Below are positions 1 to 12,634 of a stretch of 64,000 bases of DNA, piece by piece; position 1 is the stretch's first letter, and every line of letters starts with the position of its first letter. Source of the DNA: Acanthosepion lycidas (lineage: Eukaryota; Mollusca; Cephalopoda; Sepiida; Sepiidae); the NCBI GenBank assembly GCA_963932145.1, contig OZ010578.1, positions 23,690,327 through 23,754,326 on the forward strand. The letters are read 5' to 3'. Both the position numbers and the translations under genes were made by a program. A model generated the notes under the pieces. The model made no database searches, had not been told where the DNA came from, and was given only the letters and a program-made list of their open reading frames with translations.

Positions 1-1497
1 CTTGATTGCATTTGAAACACAAGCAGTTGACCTAGATACCAGTTGATAGGTTTGTTTACAAGACAAGATAGTTAACTTGAGAGGCCGCGATATCTACCAC
101 CCTTAATCTCTGACCCGTTTTACCCTCTGAAAATAAAACTACGCATTCGCTAGTGTTCTTAGAAATCTTTGTTGAATGTGTCATAATTTGATAAAAAAAA
201 CTCTTCAATTGATATTTCGAACTTCTCTCACGTTCAATTGTCAAAAAAAAATAAAGGTCGGTAAATAAGTTTTAGAATTTCTTACAAACCATGTTCCAAA
301 AAAGTAAGTCTACCTGTGAAATGCGATACCATCTTTAAAAATGACAAAACTTGAAGCCTTTAAAAATGAATTTAAAATAAATTAATCGGAAATTTTTGTT
401 TTTTTTTTTTTTTGTTTTTTTTTAAATAGCTAAAATTTTCTCAGCACAACATAATTCTTTTTAAAGAAAATCTTTCAAAAATATAGTTCTCGGAATCTTT
501 GAGAAATATTAGCTAATTTAAAGTTTAAAACAATTATGATTTGCTTTTTTTAGTTTTAAATATCGCAGAAAAGCAGCTCTATGACACTGACAGACTGTTT
601 GTGGAGATGTCTTCTTACATCTGAGATTTATTACATTTTTTTATCTTGCGATTTAGATCAGATTTTTCCGTAACAGTAGAAAAAAGAAAGCACACATTTC
701 GGTAACCAAAAATTTGAAGGTTCTAAAAAAAAAAAAAAAAAAGATTAAAAAATCAAATTCCTTTCATTTGACAATAAAACTTTGCTTTTTATCAGGATTT
801 TGGCATTTTTTTTCATCATTTGTGCCTTCTTCCTTTTATTTCTACTCTTTTCTCTCTCCTCTTCTCTCTTTCTAATATTGTCCATTTTTTTTCAATCATC
901 AAGACTTAGAATTCTAGTTGATTCATACAACAAATCAACAGCTAATTGATTTATTTTGCAAACTATAATACTTTGAAAATAAATATTCTCTATAGTTATC
1001 AAATCAATATTATTTATTCATTTTTTAAGTAACATAAATTAAACTTAAGGCTATATCTTGAAAAGTTATTTGAAAATCTTTTGTTGTTAATATCTTTTAA
1101 GTTATTCATTAGAATTCACTTTATTTCACATTTGATAATTGAGTATTAATTAGTTAACTCTTCTTGATTAGAGAACAATTTTTAATTGAACTATTGAACT
1201 ATACCAAAATTATTTATTTTGTCTAACTTTCCCAAACCTGGGTTAACTTTTATTTTTAGGTATTTTATTACTTTTTATATTTCATCATTAGTCAATCTTT
1301 TCCTTCAGCCATTTAAAAAAAAAAAAATAAAATGGTATAATTAGCTTTCAGCAGAATCCTTTATTCAAATTTCTGGATTTGAAAGTTTATCTTGCATGGA
1401 TGGCATCTAAACCATTTCAACCATGTAAACTTTCATAACCAGCACTAGTTCTCATCTATGACATTCTGTCATCTTTTTATCCAATGAGGGCAGTTTT
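1..1497. other. AT-rich DNA, nothing recognised
   Basis: Homopolymer runs of A and T and one CT-rich stretch near 845-880; no convincing coding, RNA or repeat family. Confidence 0.6.
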
Positions 1498-1994
1498 TCA
1501 TTTTACAGTTATGTCAAATAAATCTGCTAATGACGTAACAGAATTCTTTATTTTACCCACGCAATTTAAGCAATCATGACTCTCCACAACTTCCTGTTCA
1601 TTGTAGCTCTTAATAAACTTTGACTTTCTTATTTCTCCTAAATCCTGTTCTGACATCCATTTACTCAATTTCACTAAGTATGTTATGTGTCCTGTGAGAG
1701 TCAGATTTTCCAAGCCTTCCTTTCTCATGTGCTGTGCTCCAACTATTTCTTCCTGATGTTAACTATGTTTCCTTTTTATTTCTATTTTCTCTAAAACTTT
1801 ATCATTGCTCACATGTTTGGTATCCTCAGCATCTTTCTGTAGATCCACATTTCTGTTGCTTCAAGTTTCTTCATCTTTGCAGTGATTTTCCAACACTCAC
1901 TGCCATACAGGAGGACGGATATCATATAACAGTTTAGTGCTGTTTTCTTTGTTTCTATTGAAGTTTTTCTATTTCTCCACACACTGCTTAACAT
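1498..1994 (-). pseudogene. LINE reverse-transcriptase C-terminal end
   Basis: Minus-strand frames (1809-1994 and 1498-1728) contain RNRKTSIETKKTALNCYM, ISVLLYGSECWKI and EATEMWIYRKMLRIP, the conserved post-RT region of non-LTR elements often annotated as endonuclease-reverse transcriptase. A terminal LENLTLTGHI...LSKWMSEQDLGE block follows. A frame change separates the two. Confidence 0.8.
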
Positions 1995-1999
1995 TTGGA

Positions 2000-3682
2000 G
2001 GGATTCTTCCTACTTAATCCTAATTCACTGTTGATCCATCAGTTAAGTACCATACATGATACACGATCCAGTCTTTTTTGATTCGGGATTGGCAGAAGAT
2101 TCCCACAGTAGGTAGCCTTTTCTTTCTGCAGTAGACTGGTTGCCAACCAAGGCTAAATTATCCAGTCTGTTTTGCAATTCAACCCATATCTGGGAGGAGA
2201 AGAGAAACCTTTCACAAGGATATGTGTGTAAGTGAATCTAAAGAACTTTATTGGAATTTGAACTCGGCTATTTATATTTGCCTTTCAAGTAACCGAATAA
2301 ATATGCCAATATAAAAATGGACCAATGTACTCTTGGTGAACTGGTAATAGAACATAGAATTCACTAAAAATCTTAAAATAAGCCAATCAAAAGAGATTGT
2401 TTAATTCTATGCATGAGTGCAGGTTGATGTCATATGAAATTACTTTCATTTGTTTAAAATAAAATCTATCTTTATGGCCACAATGCAAGCTCCCTCACTT
2501 AAGCAGTAGAGAAAATCTTCTCTTTTGAAAGATCTATCCCAACATTCATTTTCATTGCACCCATTAATGCACAGTGTAAGCAAAACACAATTCTATGTTT
2601 CTAAGAAATCAGAATTAATTATTGGTTTATAAGAAGTTTTTTTTATTAAGGTCCTGTAAACCCACTTCTATGGCACATAATGAGAAAAGAGGGTTTGGAA
2701 CATCTGATACACACAGATTTAAGGCAAGTCAGTCATTTAAGTGCCACTTGTAATACATGCTTGGGTGATCATGTATCTTTTGATACATGACTGACAAGGC
2801 AGAGTTTTCCCCTCAGTAGGTTGCCATTTCTTTCTGGACATTTATGGACTGGAATTTGAATTCAGCTTTCCTATTTCTCCTTCTGAGCCAATATTCATTA
2901 CGTGACAGAACACATCCTGTAGGGATCCAACTTAAAAAAAAATAATACATTCTAAGGACGTACAGATTGTTGTAAATGACTTACCAGCATAGAGAATGGT
3001 TGGAATGACTTCTTTTTCTTTTTTTCTTCCTTTAATCCCCAATTGGAAAAAGACACTGGATCTTTTCTTTTAATTCACCCCAAAATAAAAATAATTTATA
3101 TTGAATAAAAAAATTCACACCAAATTCTCCCAGAGTACAGCCCTTTTATTGCTGTCCAGTTGGGTTGACCTTTGCAGTCAAATCAAATATGGGCAACTTG
3201 GGTGTGCTATTTCTAAGTGTGGGTCAGTGGTTGTGCACACTAGATTTTTTTAATTATAAAAAATTCCTTGTAAGTACCTCAAATATCAGCCATACTTACA
3301 AAATGTGAATAACTCCTTGATATTTTGGTAATTCCTCATTCTGAGGGTGGGAGTTATTCATAATTTCAAGTGTTTCAAAAATTTAAAAAAAAAAAAAAAA
3401 AAAAACTTTTAATTTAAAATTTGTACTTTCTTGGTGAATTAATATTTGCAATAAGTAACTTTACATTATTGGGTTTAAATTAACAAAAGATCAAGATGAA
3501 TTCATTTCCCCCACTACGCTATCTTGTCTCGTTATATCATGGGGAATAAAGGAGGAATTTTTCGATTAGGGTACTACCTAAATAGACTAGTAGTCCACTC
3601 GTAAAAAATGGAAAATTTTTCACCAAATCATTTTTATAGATTAGCATTTAAACCACATTATTTGTCAGAATCAAAAAAATAT

Positions 3683-3728
<46 letters not shown>

Positions 3729-3860
3729 GATTTATAAGAGGCTCTTGCTCATGATGTGAATACAGTCTAACATAGATAACAACTTTTACATTTGTTATTT
3801 ACAAATGTCGAGTGAAACCGTGCTTACATCATTGATATTGGCATTTTGAGTGATTCAATC
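2000..3860. other. AT-rich DNA, little recognised
   Basis: A block CAGTAGGT(T/A)GCC..TTTCTTTCTG occurs at about 2107 and 2815, possibly a dispersed repeat. There is a 21-base A run at 3385 and a 39-base T run at 3686. Confidence 0.5.
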
Positions 3861-3864
3861 AATT

Positions 3865-3960
3865 GATGGTAATTAAACACAGCTTAGATGTGGCACAAGG
3901 CCAAAAGTATGGAGCACCCAGTGAGGATCAAACTCAATATTCATATACTTACCTAGCACT
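3865..3960 (-). mobile_element. tRNA-headed SINE, truncated
   Basis: The reverse complement gives GAGTTTGATCCTCACTGGGT, GCTCCATACTTTTGGCCTTG and CCACATCTAAGC, matching the body of the 8.06-kb SINE; the A-box half is missing. Confidence 0.6.
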
Positions 3961-4135
3961 TGTGCTCCGGCCCTGTTGCTGTGGAGTATCACGGCTATGT
4001 CTAGGTTGGACCGGCTCGGGCCTGGACCAGCTATGACAAGCCAAGACCAGGCTAGACCAGTGGCCCGAGTGTTTTAACGTGGGCAACCCTAGTGGAAACT
4101 GACCTTGTGTCACATCCTGACTCAGTGGGGCGTCA
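3945..4135. other. GC-rich island with degenerate GGACC/GACCAG repeats
   Basis: A markedly GC-richer patch within AT-rich DNA contains several near-copies of GACCAG and GGACC over about 80 bases (around 4005-4060). No open frame or known family was recognised. Confidence 0.4.
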
Positions 4136-4844
4136 AGTAAATATCCCTAATTGTTCTAGTGAGACAAGCTTACCAACAATTTACACCATATCAAGGTGTC
4201 TGAATCAGTCTGATGGATGAGTAAAGCTGAAGCATTTGAACAAACCACTCTCCCATAACTATACCCACGCAAGAGCAAAGTTGGTCAAGTCTAATTCAGT
4301 TGCCCCCATACAAATCTGTGATTATCTTTATCTTTATTTTTATCAAATTTTTAATCACATGTTTACGTTTTCAACTATAATTTTTTTTACTTTAGTTTCT
4401 CATTGATGAACGTGGACCAAAAAAAAAAAAAATTCTTATGTTAAAGTTTTTGTTTTGGAAGTTCTCACAAGGCAAACTCAGCATTAGAAAAATTTTGAAA
4501 AAGAGGAAGAAAATTTTAAAACTTAATAATATCAAAGAAATATTTTTCTAAAAGAAAAGTTGCTGCCCAAATAATTCAAGTTAATAGCAACAACAACAAG
4601 TCCAAGTCTGTACACGTGCCTTCTCTTTCTACTGGCCGTCATTAGGTGAGGCGTTTTATTGGTCATGTTAGTTTTTAAAACTGTAATGATGTAATCACTC
4701 ACTGCTTGCCTTATCATGTAAACTTTGATTTGTTAACTTACAAAAAAACAAAGCAGATTGGACAACCCTGATAATAATTGAAATAGGTCATTTCCCGATC
4801 TAGACTTTTATCGTGTCTGTAAATGGATTTATTCTTAATCCGCC

Positions 4845-4866
4845 ATTTTTTTTGCACCAACCTAAT
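4845..4866. repeat. Solitary mariner/MITE terminus
   Basis: TTTTTTTTGCACCAACCTAAT matches the terminal repeat of the mariner family, but no partner end is visible within several hundred bases. Probably a truncated insertion. Confidence 0.55.
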
Positions 4867-4964
4867 ATTTTAGATACTCGTATTTGAAATAGACGCTCAA
4901 TTTTTTTTTTTTTTTTTTTTTTTTTTAACTGTGCGTATTTGTATTATTATGTCTATCGGTCTGC

Positions 4965-5100
4965 TTATTAGAGAACACTTAAGAAAATGTGCTCTCTGGC
5001 AAAAATCAAACCTGCGTTTCCATTTGCAAGAGAAACCACCGTTTGATTCAGTGTTCGGTCTTACCGTTTGACTACGAATGGCCTCACCAACGTTCAGCAA
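4965..5100 (-). repeat. tRNA-like SINE head
   Basis: The reverse complement has CATTCGTAGTCAAACGGTAA and, about 60 bases on, GCAGGTTTGATTTTTGCC. The order and spacing suit pol III A and B boxes, and a T run at 4901-4926 follows, like the A tail of a minus-strand retroposon. Confidence 0.4.
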
Positions 5101-5138
5101 AGTTTACTTCAAGTCTTTGTATTTAAAAATATACTGTA

Positions 5139-5165
5139 GTGTACAGTGTACAGTACACTGTACAC
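5139..5165. repeat. Perfect 13-bp-arm palindrome
   Basis: GTGTACAGTGTAC, one base, then GTACACTGTACAC. No flanking terminal-repeat or coding context was recognised. Confidence 0.85.
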
Positions 5166-5519
5166 AATACACGCAACTGTTTAAGTTTCATAAGACGCTT
5201 TTTTAATAAAGAGCTTGCCAACCGTCGGTCTATTTTTAGTGACAAAAAATAATATTCATTTTATTTTTAAATGACTGAAATTGAATGATTTCCATTTCTT
5301 GTAAATTATGATGGACAATTGTGACAATAACAAGTCTTTCGAATGCAGTGCCTCATCATGGTAGCCTTCAAGCAAACTCTGTTGCGTAAATATTTTTATC
5401 ATTTGTTGGCATTGTTCAATGACGTCACCATCATACCTTTTTTAAAAGAAAATATATATAAACCCTCCTACAAAATTCGTTGCCATTCCCTTACTAAATC
5501 ATGCTTACTTACAATATAA

Positions 5520-5568
5520 TTGTGATTTCTTTCTAAGTATATTGAATATACTTACTAAGAAATCACAA
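5520..5568. repeat. 24-bp-arm hairpin
   Basis: TTGTGATTTCTTTCTAAGTA... and its inverted copy ending AAGAAATCACAA meet around a single G, with two mismatches. Possibly a very small MITE. Confidence 0.8.
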
Positions 5569-5639
5569 CTTTTACCAAGTCATTCCTTGTACTAGAGTGA
5601 AGTTATTTAAATAAGCCCCCCCCCCCCAAAAAAAAACAG

Positions 5640-5700
5640 TATTTGGGTCAATCCCTTTGCCGCTGTCTTTACCATTGAGCTGTACCGGCCCAACTAAGTT
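5640..5700 (-). repeat. tRNA-like A-box fragment
   Basis: The reverse complement contains GGTACAGCTCAATGGTAAAG, a good A box, but no B box can be identified. Confidence 0.3.
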
Positions 5701-6169
5701 AAACACTTGATGGTTGTTTGGCTTGATTCAGTCTTTGCCTGTCGACATGTCACAGGTGGTGGTAGTTTTATTTATAAATCACTTAGCTCTGAGGCAAACA
5801 ACAGTAGCAGCTCTTACCCACCGTCTGCTGCGTGTCCTTTAAGTCTTCGTTTTTCTTATTCGTCGTCTTCTCCCAGATTGCTACTTACTGGATTTCTCCA
5901 CCTTCAGCCTTCCTCAATTACAACCGACTGTGCTTTTCACTGCTGACACGTTTTTGTCTTCTTCCCTCCCCCTCCCTTCAAGAAAAAATAAAACTTACCC
6001 AGAGAAAATATCACAATTTTACACCAGCCGTAGTGCGACGGTTAGCAAGCTCTTATCAAACATACTAAAAAAAAAACTAATCAGTTTGTTCCTAACTGAT
6101 TGCCTTACTACAGTAAATGCTAGAGTTTGGATTTAGCAATCTGTTCTCCAAAATGTATCTGTGGCATAA

Positions 6170-6225
6170 ATGGAGTTTGATCCTCACTGGATGCTGAACA
6201 GATGTGGTTTTTGCCACATTTAATA
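6170..6225 (+). repeat. SINE B-box/body fragment
   Basis: GAGTTTGATCCTCACTGGAT and the following bases match the SINE body; the head is absent. Confidence 0.35.
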
Positions 6226-6490
6226 ACTAGTTGTTTTTTTTTTGTTTTTGTTTTTTTTTTAATCATGACACTATGATTAGCGATCTTGTCTGGCGGAATA
6301 CTCTTTTCTTGTAACCTTGTGGCAGAAATTACTTTTTGTTTGCTTAATTCTTTTTCTATACAGTTCAATAGTTTGAGACCATCCCTGGTATTTTTTTAAA
6401 AATTGGATTCAAAAGTAGTTGCTTGGTATTTTAAATAAGAGAAAATTATAATATGGTTTAAAAAGAAAAAAAAAGTGTAGCATTTATTTT

Positions 6491-6536
<46 letters not shown>

Positions 6537-6621
6537 ATTTTATTATGGCAAAAAGAAAAAAAAAAGCATTTTATGATTAAATTTTACCCTTGTCAAAATA
6601 TCCTCTTTTAACCTTGAATAC

Positions 6622-6662
<41 letters not shown>

Positions 6663-7139
6663 ACCCTAAGAACACTTTTTCATTTATTTTTCGCTCTAAT
6701 TTTGTTCATCCCGTGCTAATTCTGGGGTCGCTGCAAACCTTTGAACTGTAGTGTATGTATATATGTATATGTATTTTTAACCTAAAAGAAATGTATATTT
6801 TGAGAAGGGTTCTAAAGGTAGACATGAAATTCTAAAAATTTACATATAACATCCTCTTTTCAAAAATAGAATCACCTTATTGCATTATAGTCAGGAGAAT
6901 AAGACATGTCAGGGATTTTTTTTCTTTTTTTAAAGTTTCATAACAGAAGTGACTTGTATTATTGGGTTCACCACTTTTATATTTGGGATATCTCATCAGT
7001 ACTGGCATGTTGTTTATTTTTTAATCAATTCACCCCAAGCAAGGCAATAATGCCACTAACCCACAAGGAGATACTGGAAATGAAAGAGAATGAAAAAAAA
7101 AAAAACTTTAGAAGGAACCAGACACTCAATCCTGAACAG
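6226..7139. other. AT-rich DNA with two long T runs
   Basis: T runs at 6493-6532 (40) and 6627-6659 (33). A short open frame around 6906-7205 merges repeat sequence and is not supported as a gene. Confidence 0.5.
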
Positions 7140-7310
7140 CAAACAAGAGATAAACCTCTGCTCTTGTTCAAAAGACAAGGGAGAAGTGTAGATGAACATA
7201 TCTAGTACTTACTTCATAAATCTTTCAGCTATTTAATTTAGAATGTAAACTGTTAATTACTCATTTCACACTTAGAATTTTGGGCTGCCATTGTTGTTTA
7301 ATCTGTTAGG
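7140..7310. repeat. Copy of the flank of the 17.7-18.4 kb transposon
   Basis: It shares blocks such as TTCAAAAGACAAGG / TTTAAAAGACAGGCAAGG, TTTAATTTAGAATGTAAA, and CACTTAGAATTTTGGGCTGC with 18340-18465. It has no coding capacity. Confidence 0.5.
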
Positions 7311-8055
7311 GAGAAGTAGCTAGTGGCCACAGAGCTTGGTATTAATGACCTCATCCTGTGGTCATTAGTTTGGTACAATTGAAGTTTTTTGGATGATAAC
7401 AAAATGATACAAACGTTTTATTTAAAGTTCTGTTATTCTAAAACCATTTAATTTCTTTAAAAGGAAATATTGTTTTCCACTTATAAAAAAATTGAAAATA
7501 CAAAAAAGAATTAATAAACACAGAAAATTTAATTACACAGCAAGGCAGATAATTGTAAATGATTTTCAAAATGAATGCATAGTGCATAATTCTTCAAATA
7601 TGATAAGTCATTCTGGAGATGAAAATTAAGAAAATTTCCATGTAAAATAGACTTATTTTTAATTTGTAGTGAAATAAATTTAAATAACATATTGATTAAT
7701 TTGAAAAACTTTAATATTTTAACCTTTTAAATTTATTTCTTAAACATTTTAATGGTGTTTTTTTTATGCTACTAGCAACTATAAATAAAGCTAAAAAAAA
7801 AAAAAATTTTTTTTTGTAGAGACTTTTTATTTTGGGAAGATGATTAAAATTGGTTTTGGAAACACTTCTATGATGTAAAAAAATGCCCTAAGTCATGGTC
7901 TCTGATCATGTGATTGCAAGTTTCCTTAAATATTCCTTTCTTTGATTACTGGCCAATATTCAATGGTGAGATTATGCAAAAGCTTCTGGCTAATTCTTTT
8001 TGATATATCCAAAGATTTAGCAGTAATTATCAATTGTAGTATATATTAACTGTGA
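7311..8055. other. AT-rich DNA, nothing recognised
   Basis: No coding, RNA or repeat signature beyond short A/T runs. Confidence 0.5.
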
Positions 8056-8195
8056 AGGGGCACCTCAGCATGGTGTAATGGTTAACAAGCTTTTTCTTGC
8101 TAGAACAATTACAACTGAGTAGTGAGTTCGATCCTTACTGGGTGCTCCATACTTCCGACCTTGTACCACATCTAAGCAGCGCTTAGAAAATCACT
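8056..8195 (+). mobile_element. tRNA-headed SINE
   Basis: A pol III A box (GCATGGTGTAATGGTTAAC) and a B box (GAGTTCGATCC) are spaced about 45 bases apart. A body GGTGCTCCATACTTCCGACC and CTTGTACCACATCTAAGCAG follows. It is the best-preserved member of a family with several copies here. Confidence 0.7.
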
Positions 8196-8634
8196 ATATT
8201 AACTGTCAAGGTTGGGTATAGTGGCAATAACTTTTTTCCTGTTACCAGCTGATGATTTCAGTAATGTTATGATTAAAAATTAAAATTGTCTCAATTCATA
8301 CCTCATTAAAGAGTCCAATTCTTCTAATGACTGTACAATCTTTACATGTCCCTTCAAGATATGGATGATTGTGACTCTCCACAACATCCCATTTTGTATT
8401 GGTCCATTTTTTTTTTTTTTTTTTTTTTTTCCTTAATCTGCTCAACCGTTAGGCAGAAGAGAAATAAGATGATGCTTAAAAATGGTGTTAGAGAAAAAAA
8501 ATGGGTAGGTAAACACTTTGAAAAACCACTCACCCATAACTACCTTTCTGACTAGTCAGTATTAGCAGTAAATCTTGCCTTTATTGTCAGAATTGTGGGT
8601 AGTGTCAGGTGTGTGTTTGTGTTTTATATAAGTA

Positions 8635-9065
8635 CATCAATGTCTTCTATGTGTATTGTCCCTTCAAGATGTTTGATCACGACTCTCCACAACTTCCCAT
8701 TTTTTGTAGCTCTTAGCAATGTTTGTCTTTATCTCCCTCTCTGTCATTCATTGTTGATAAGTAGGTTACTGAATGTTTACTTACATCACTCTTGCCTTCA
8801 GTATGCCCTGTGGCCAATTTTCCAAATTTTCTCTCCTTGTGTGTCCAAGAAACTCTTTCTTTGAGTACAAGTGTCAATTTTTTGTTTTACTTCCATTTTC
8901 TTTCAAATTTCCTGATTACTCACATGTTCTATCCAGGTTATTCTCATCATCCTTCAGTTGAATTACATCTGTTTCTTCAACTCTTCTCTTCATCTGTGAG
9001 GATATTGTCCAGCATACACTGTCATATTGGAGGATTGATATTATTAAATAGCAGTTTTAATTAAG
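8635..9065 (-). pseudogene. LINE 3' end (same family as 1.5 kb), badly decayed
   Basis: On the + strand it shares the blocks CACGACTCTCCACAACTTCC and TGTAGCTCTTAG, and the downstream TTTCAAATTTCCTGATTACTC-type segment, with 1560-1900. A small extra copy of the same tail occurs at 8346-8400. No open frame survives. Confidence 0.6.
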
Positions 9066-9164
9066 TGTAAGACTGGCAACTCTGTCTTTCATGAAAAATT
9101 GTAATATCTGGGAGGTTAATGCTTACTCAAATGCCATAGTCTAGATTAGAATTTACTGTTGAAA

Positions 9165-9425
9165 TAGTTAAATGTAACTACGTTCTATTCTAATAGTTTC
9201 TTCTCTCACTTCTCGCCTGTGGAATTCCCTTCTGGCTTCTTTCCTGGCATTGGCAATCTTCAAAAATTTAAATGCTACATCCATAGCTGTCTTCTGTCTT
9301 TATGAATCTTATTTTTTTATTGTCTTTTCTCCTCACTAATGTTTTCTTATTTTCTTTTCATTCTCCGTAACTCTTTGTATCTTAGTGGCATTATTGTTTT
9401 GTTTGGAGCTCAATGGTTTAAAATA
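9165..9425 (+). pseudogene. LINE 3' end (WNSLP-type RT tail), fragment
   Basis: The frame resembles SFFSHFSPVEFPSGFFP...FKCY, matching better copies at 10.9 and 38.7 kb. The tail CTTAGTGGCATTATTG...GAGCTCAATGGTTTAAAA corresponds to the 3' end at 38930-38975. Confidence 0.55.
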
Positions 9426-10179
9426 AAAAGAAAAAATGCCTATGATAAATATAAAATGTGAATGTCAGTTTGTATCTTTTTGTATAGGAAATATTTACAA
9501 TAACTTCTTTGGTGTCAGATTTAATTATTCAACTAGAGGATTGTTAATGACATTGTAAATATCTATAACTAGCAGCCATACCTAGCTGATCAATCAGAAA
9601 AAGCATTCAATTAGAATGGAGCAAAAACAGCATCATGTTTATATATAACAGTCTATCTTCTTCAATTACTTTAAAGTACTTTCATTAAAAAAAAAAAACA
9701 TTTTAAATTAATGCAGTTACTGATATAACAGAAGTAGTTTGTATTTATTCAAAGTTAGCCGTGGACATGAAGGCCCACTTCAGACCACAATTATTTTGGA
9801 GTTTTTTAAATTTAATTTGTCATCTTATCTACCAGGGAGGTAAAAGAGGATACATTTATAAAACAATTGTTAAGATTGAATTTTTTTTTTTTTTCACTAA
9901 ATGCAGTGGCATAGAAATAAAAAATGAGGTATTGTTGAGCTCGTCATGATGTAAGTAACCTACATACAGAGTTTGAACAAAATCAGAGGAAAAATGTTGA
10001 ATTTATCCTTTCTTTATTTTTTTATTTTTATTTTTTTTGCTCAGCCTTATCTATTTTCTTTTTTTAAATTATCAATTTTTTATGCTAAGAACCTATCTCT
10101 TACATTGTACACTATATGTGCCAAGTTTGATCAAAATCTAGTGGATGGATTGCGAGTGAAAAGGTATCCCACAGAAATA

Positions 10180-10183
<4 letters not shown>

Positions 10184-10276
<93 letters not shown>
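10184..10276. repeat. (CT)n(TA)n microsatellite
   Basis: About 15 CT then about 30 TA dinucleotides. Confidence 0.95.
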
Positions 10277-10277
<1 letters not shown>

Positions 10278-10683
10278 CTTGTTTGGTGTCGTTGAATTAT
10301 TCAACTAGAGGGTTCATGATATTGTAAATATCTATACTAGTTATTTTTAAATTTATGCATATATAATCAAACAAGACAAATGGGATTTTTGTCATTTAGT
10401 AATGGGAACACAGCAATGCAAAGTTGAACAGAGATCACTGCCTAATTAAAAATGAAATTAAAAATATTGTCAAGATACAAACAAGAAAAAATGTTTTAAG
10501 AAAGTCACAAAAGATTTGAGAAACTGGAAAAGGTAATAAGGAATAGAGACTATTAAAAACATTTTTTGCAATCGTGCCTTTAGCCAAACACCCATCTTTA
10601 CATAAACCACATAAGAGAAAAATAAGTAAATCCATTGCTAGGTCAGCTACCAAAAAATTTGGTTCATGAGAGAAAATTTTACT

Positions 10684-11136
10684 CTCCAGAATCTGTGTTT
10701 ACCATTCATACATGCTTAGAGTATTGCTGCCACATATGGTCTGGTGTCCCCACTATTTACCTTGAGCTCCTTGATAAAATCCATTGAACAATTGGCGATA
10801 TTATTAGACTTTATCTGGCAGCTCGGTTTCAGTCACTTTCCCACCAGCATAATGTTACTTCTCTGTGCCTTTTTATAAATATTTTCAAGGTAATTGTTCA
10901 GATGAGCTCTTTGCTATGATACCAAGAGTTTTTTGAATTTAAGCGCAGTACTAAACTGGTGTCAAGATCTCATCAATTTACAGTTGAGCTGGCTAGATGT
11001 AACCAAGTTCTATGCTAGCAGTTTCTTTTCTTGCACTTCTTGCTTGTGGAAGTCCTTTCTGGTTCCATGCTTTCCAGCCAAGTTTAATGTTCAAAAATTT
11101 AAATGCAGTGTCAATCGCTATCTACTGTCCTCCTGA
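10684..11136 (+). pseudogene. LINE reverse-transcriptase C-terminal end
   Basis: Pieces in shifting frames read HTCLEYCCHIWSGVPTIYLE (RT thumb region) and then SFFSCTSCLWKSFLVPCFPA...VQKFKCSVNRYLLSS to a stop at 11134. This is a jockey/CR1-like C-terminus (HIEYCCHIW...LWNSLP...F..FK..VNRYL). Confidence 0.7.
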
Positions 11137-11369
11137 TTACACTTTTCTCTTTCTGTTCATTACTAATGTTTCTGTTCCTTGCATAGGGTAAAACTGATTT
11201 AAAACAAAAGATTTCTCAACAGAAACCAAAACTGATAAATGTATAACGGCACTAGATGAAAACCTGATAATTGGGATCAACACTGGGTCCATCATGAAAA
11301 TATTCAACAAGCAAAACTTTGACAAGAACAGTGAAGAGTAAGGTTTGGGGCTAGACTTATAGATAATTA

Positions 11370-11760
11370 TTGGTCCCTTTTACATCCTTGTGCAAATTAA
11401 TTAAAAGAAAACAAATAATTCCACAGATTCTCGATTGGATTTAAATCGGGAGAGTTTCCAGGCCAGTTGATAGTACTTTGATTCCTTCTCTTGTTACAAT
11501 TTTCATATGATTCCTTGGAGTAACGACCATCGCAGACATAGGACAACTAATCAGCAGTCAGGACAATAGTGTCTGGGCATGATAAAAATCTGATGCAATC
11601 ATAGATGATGCAATATTTTTCAAAGCCAAACAAATTTCATCATACACAACCCAAAATAGATTCATATACTGCACACCACTGCAAATGACCTAATCAGAGG
11701 AAACAGATTACACTCTGTCACTCCAGTGGATCTAAACTTGACCGTATGGTGAAAGAAAGG
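11370..11760 (-). pseudogene. Tc1-like transposase remnant (DDE region)
   Basis: On the minus strand near 11420-11475 the translation reads INWPGNSPDLNPIENLWN, the SPDLNPIENLW signature around the third catalytic acidic residue of Tc1-like transposases. The neighbouring sequence gives an IKVL segment in another frame, as in intact relatives, and then decays. Ends of the element were not found. Confidence 0.65.
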
Positions 11761-11879
11761 AAACTAAAGCAGTTGTTTCAATTTATTTGCATAAGGGTGT
11801 AAGTTAATGATGGTATAAATATAGAGAAAATATTGTAAATTCTTGGAAAAGATATTTTTTTTTTTTTTTTTTTTTTTTC

Positions 11880-12301
11880 ATTCTTTTCCAATAGTAAAAG
11901 AATGAAAAAATTTTAAGCTCAGACTTTATTCATGTAAGGCAAAACATCTCGAACAATACAAAGCTGACTCTTTCTTGACATAGCCAAAAATTGTATAAAA
12001 AAACAACTAATTATGGGGAATGGTCTTCAGCCTCTCTGTGGTGAACATGTGTCAGTACATACTTGGTTCGATTGTGAACATATTTGTTGATACCAGTTAC
12101 ATCTTTGTTGTTAGCAACAGGACAGTTTGGCATGTGCAACTGATCAAGATCCGAGTCTTTGTAAGATGCTTCATGCTAATAAAATTTAGGGGCAAAACGA
12201 CAGTTGGCAAGACATGGTGTCTTGTGAAGTTGGTCCCGTGGGCATTTTGTTCCACAAATTACTGTTTCCAAGGCAGTGTTGTTGTTGTCTTTTGCTTTGT
12301 T

Positions 12302-12335
<34 letters not shown>

Positions 12336-12634
12336 TTACTCCCTGTCTCTTTCCTCTCTCACCCTATTATCCCTGTAGTTATTGGTAGAGAAATTGGTTA
12401 GGTTTCTACCCCCCACCCCCCAAAAAAAGAAAAAAAGACTCTTTTCTTACACTACAACCCTCTCTAGATATGAATCTAATCAAAAAGACAAGATTGGTCA
12501 TTAAAATGTGCATATGAGAATGAAAAACAATACTCTGAAGCAATAGTAACTGCTACAAATAATGTTAAACTCGAAAACTGTAGAAATGTTAATCAAAGAA
12601 TGAAATACTGATGAAGGTTATAAAATATAAAAGT
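11880..12634. other. Unassigned, possible decayed element ending in a T run
   Basis: A non-ATG-specific open frame (12020-12388) of mixed composition runs straight into a 32-base T run (12303-12334). No family recognised. Confidence 0.35.

Noticed and set aside
12020..12388. 122-codon frame with hydrophobic start
   Set aside because: It runs into a 32-base T run and has no recognisable motif; likely chance or repeat-derived.
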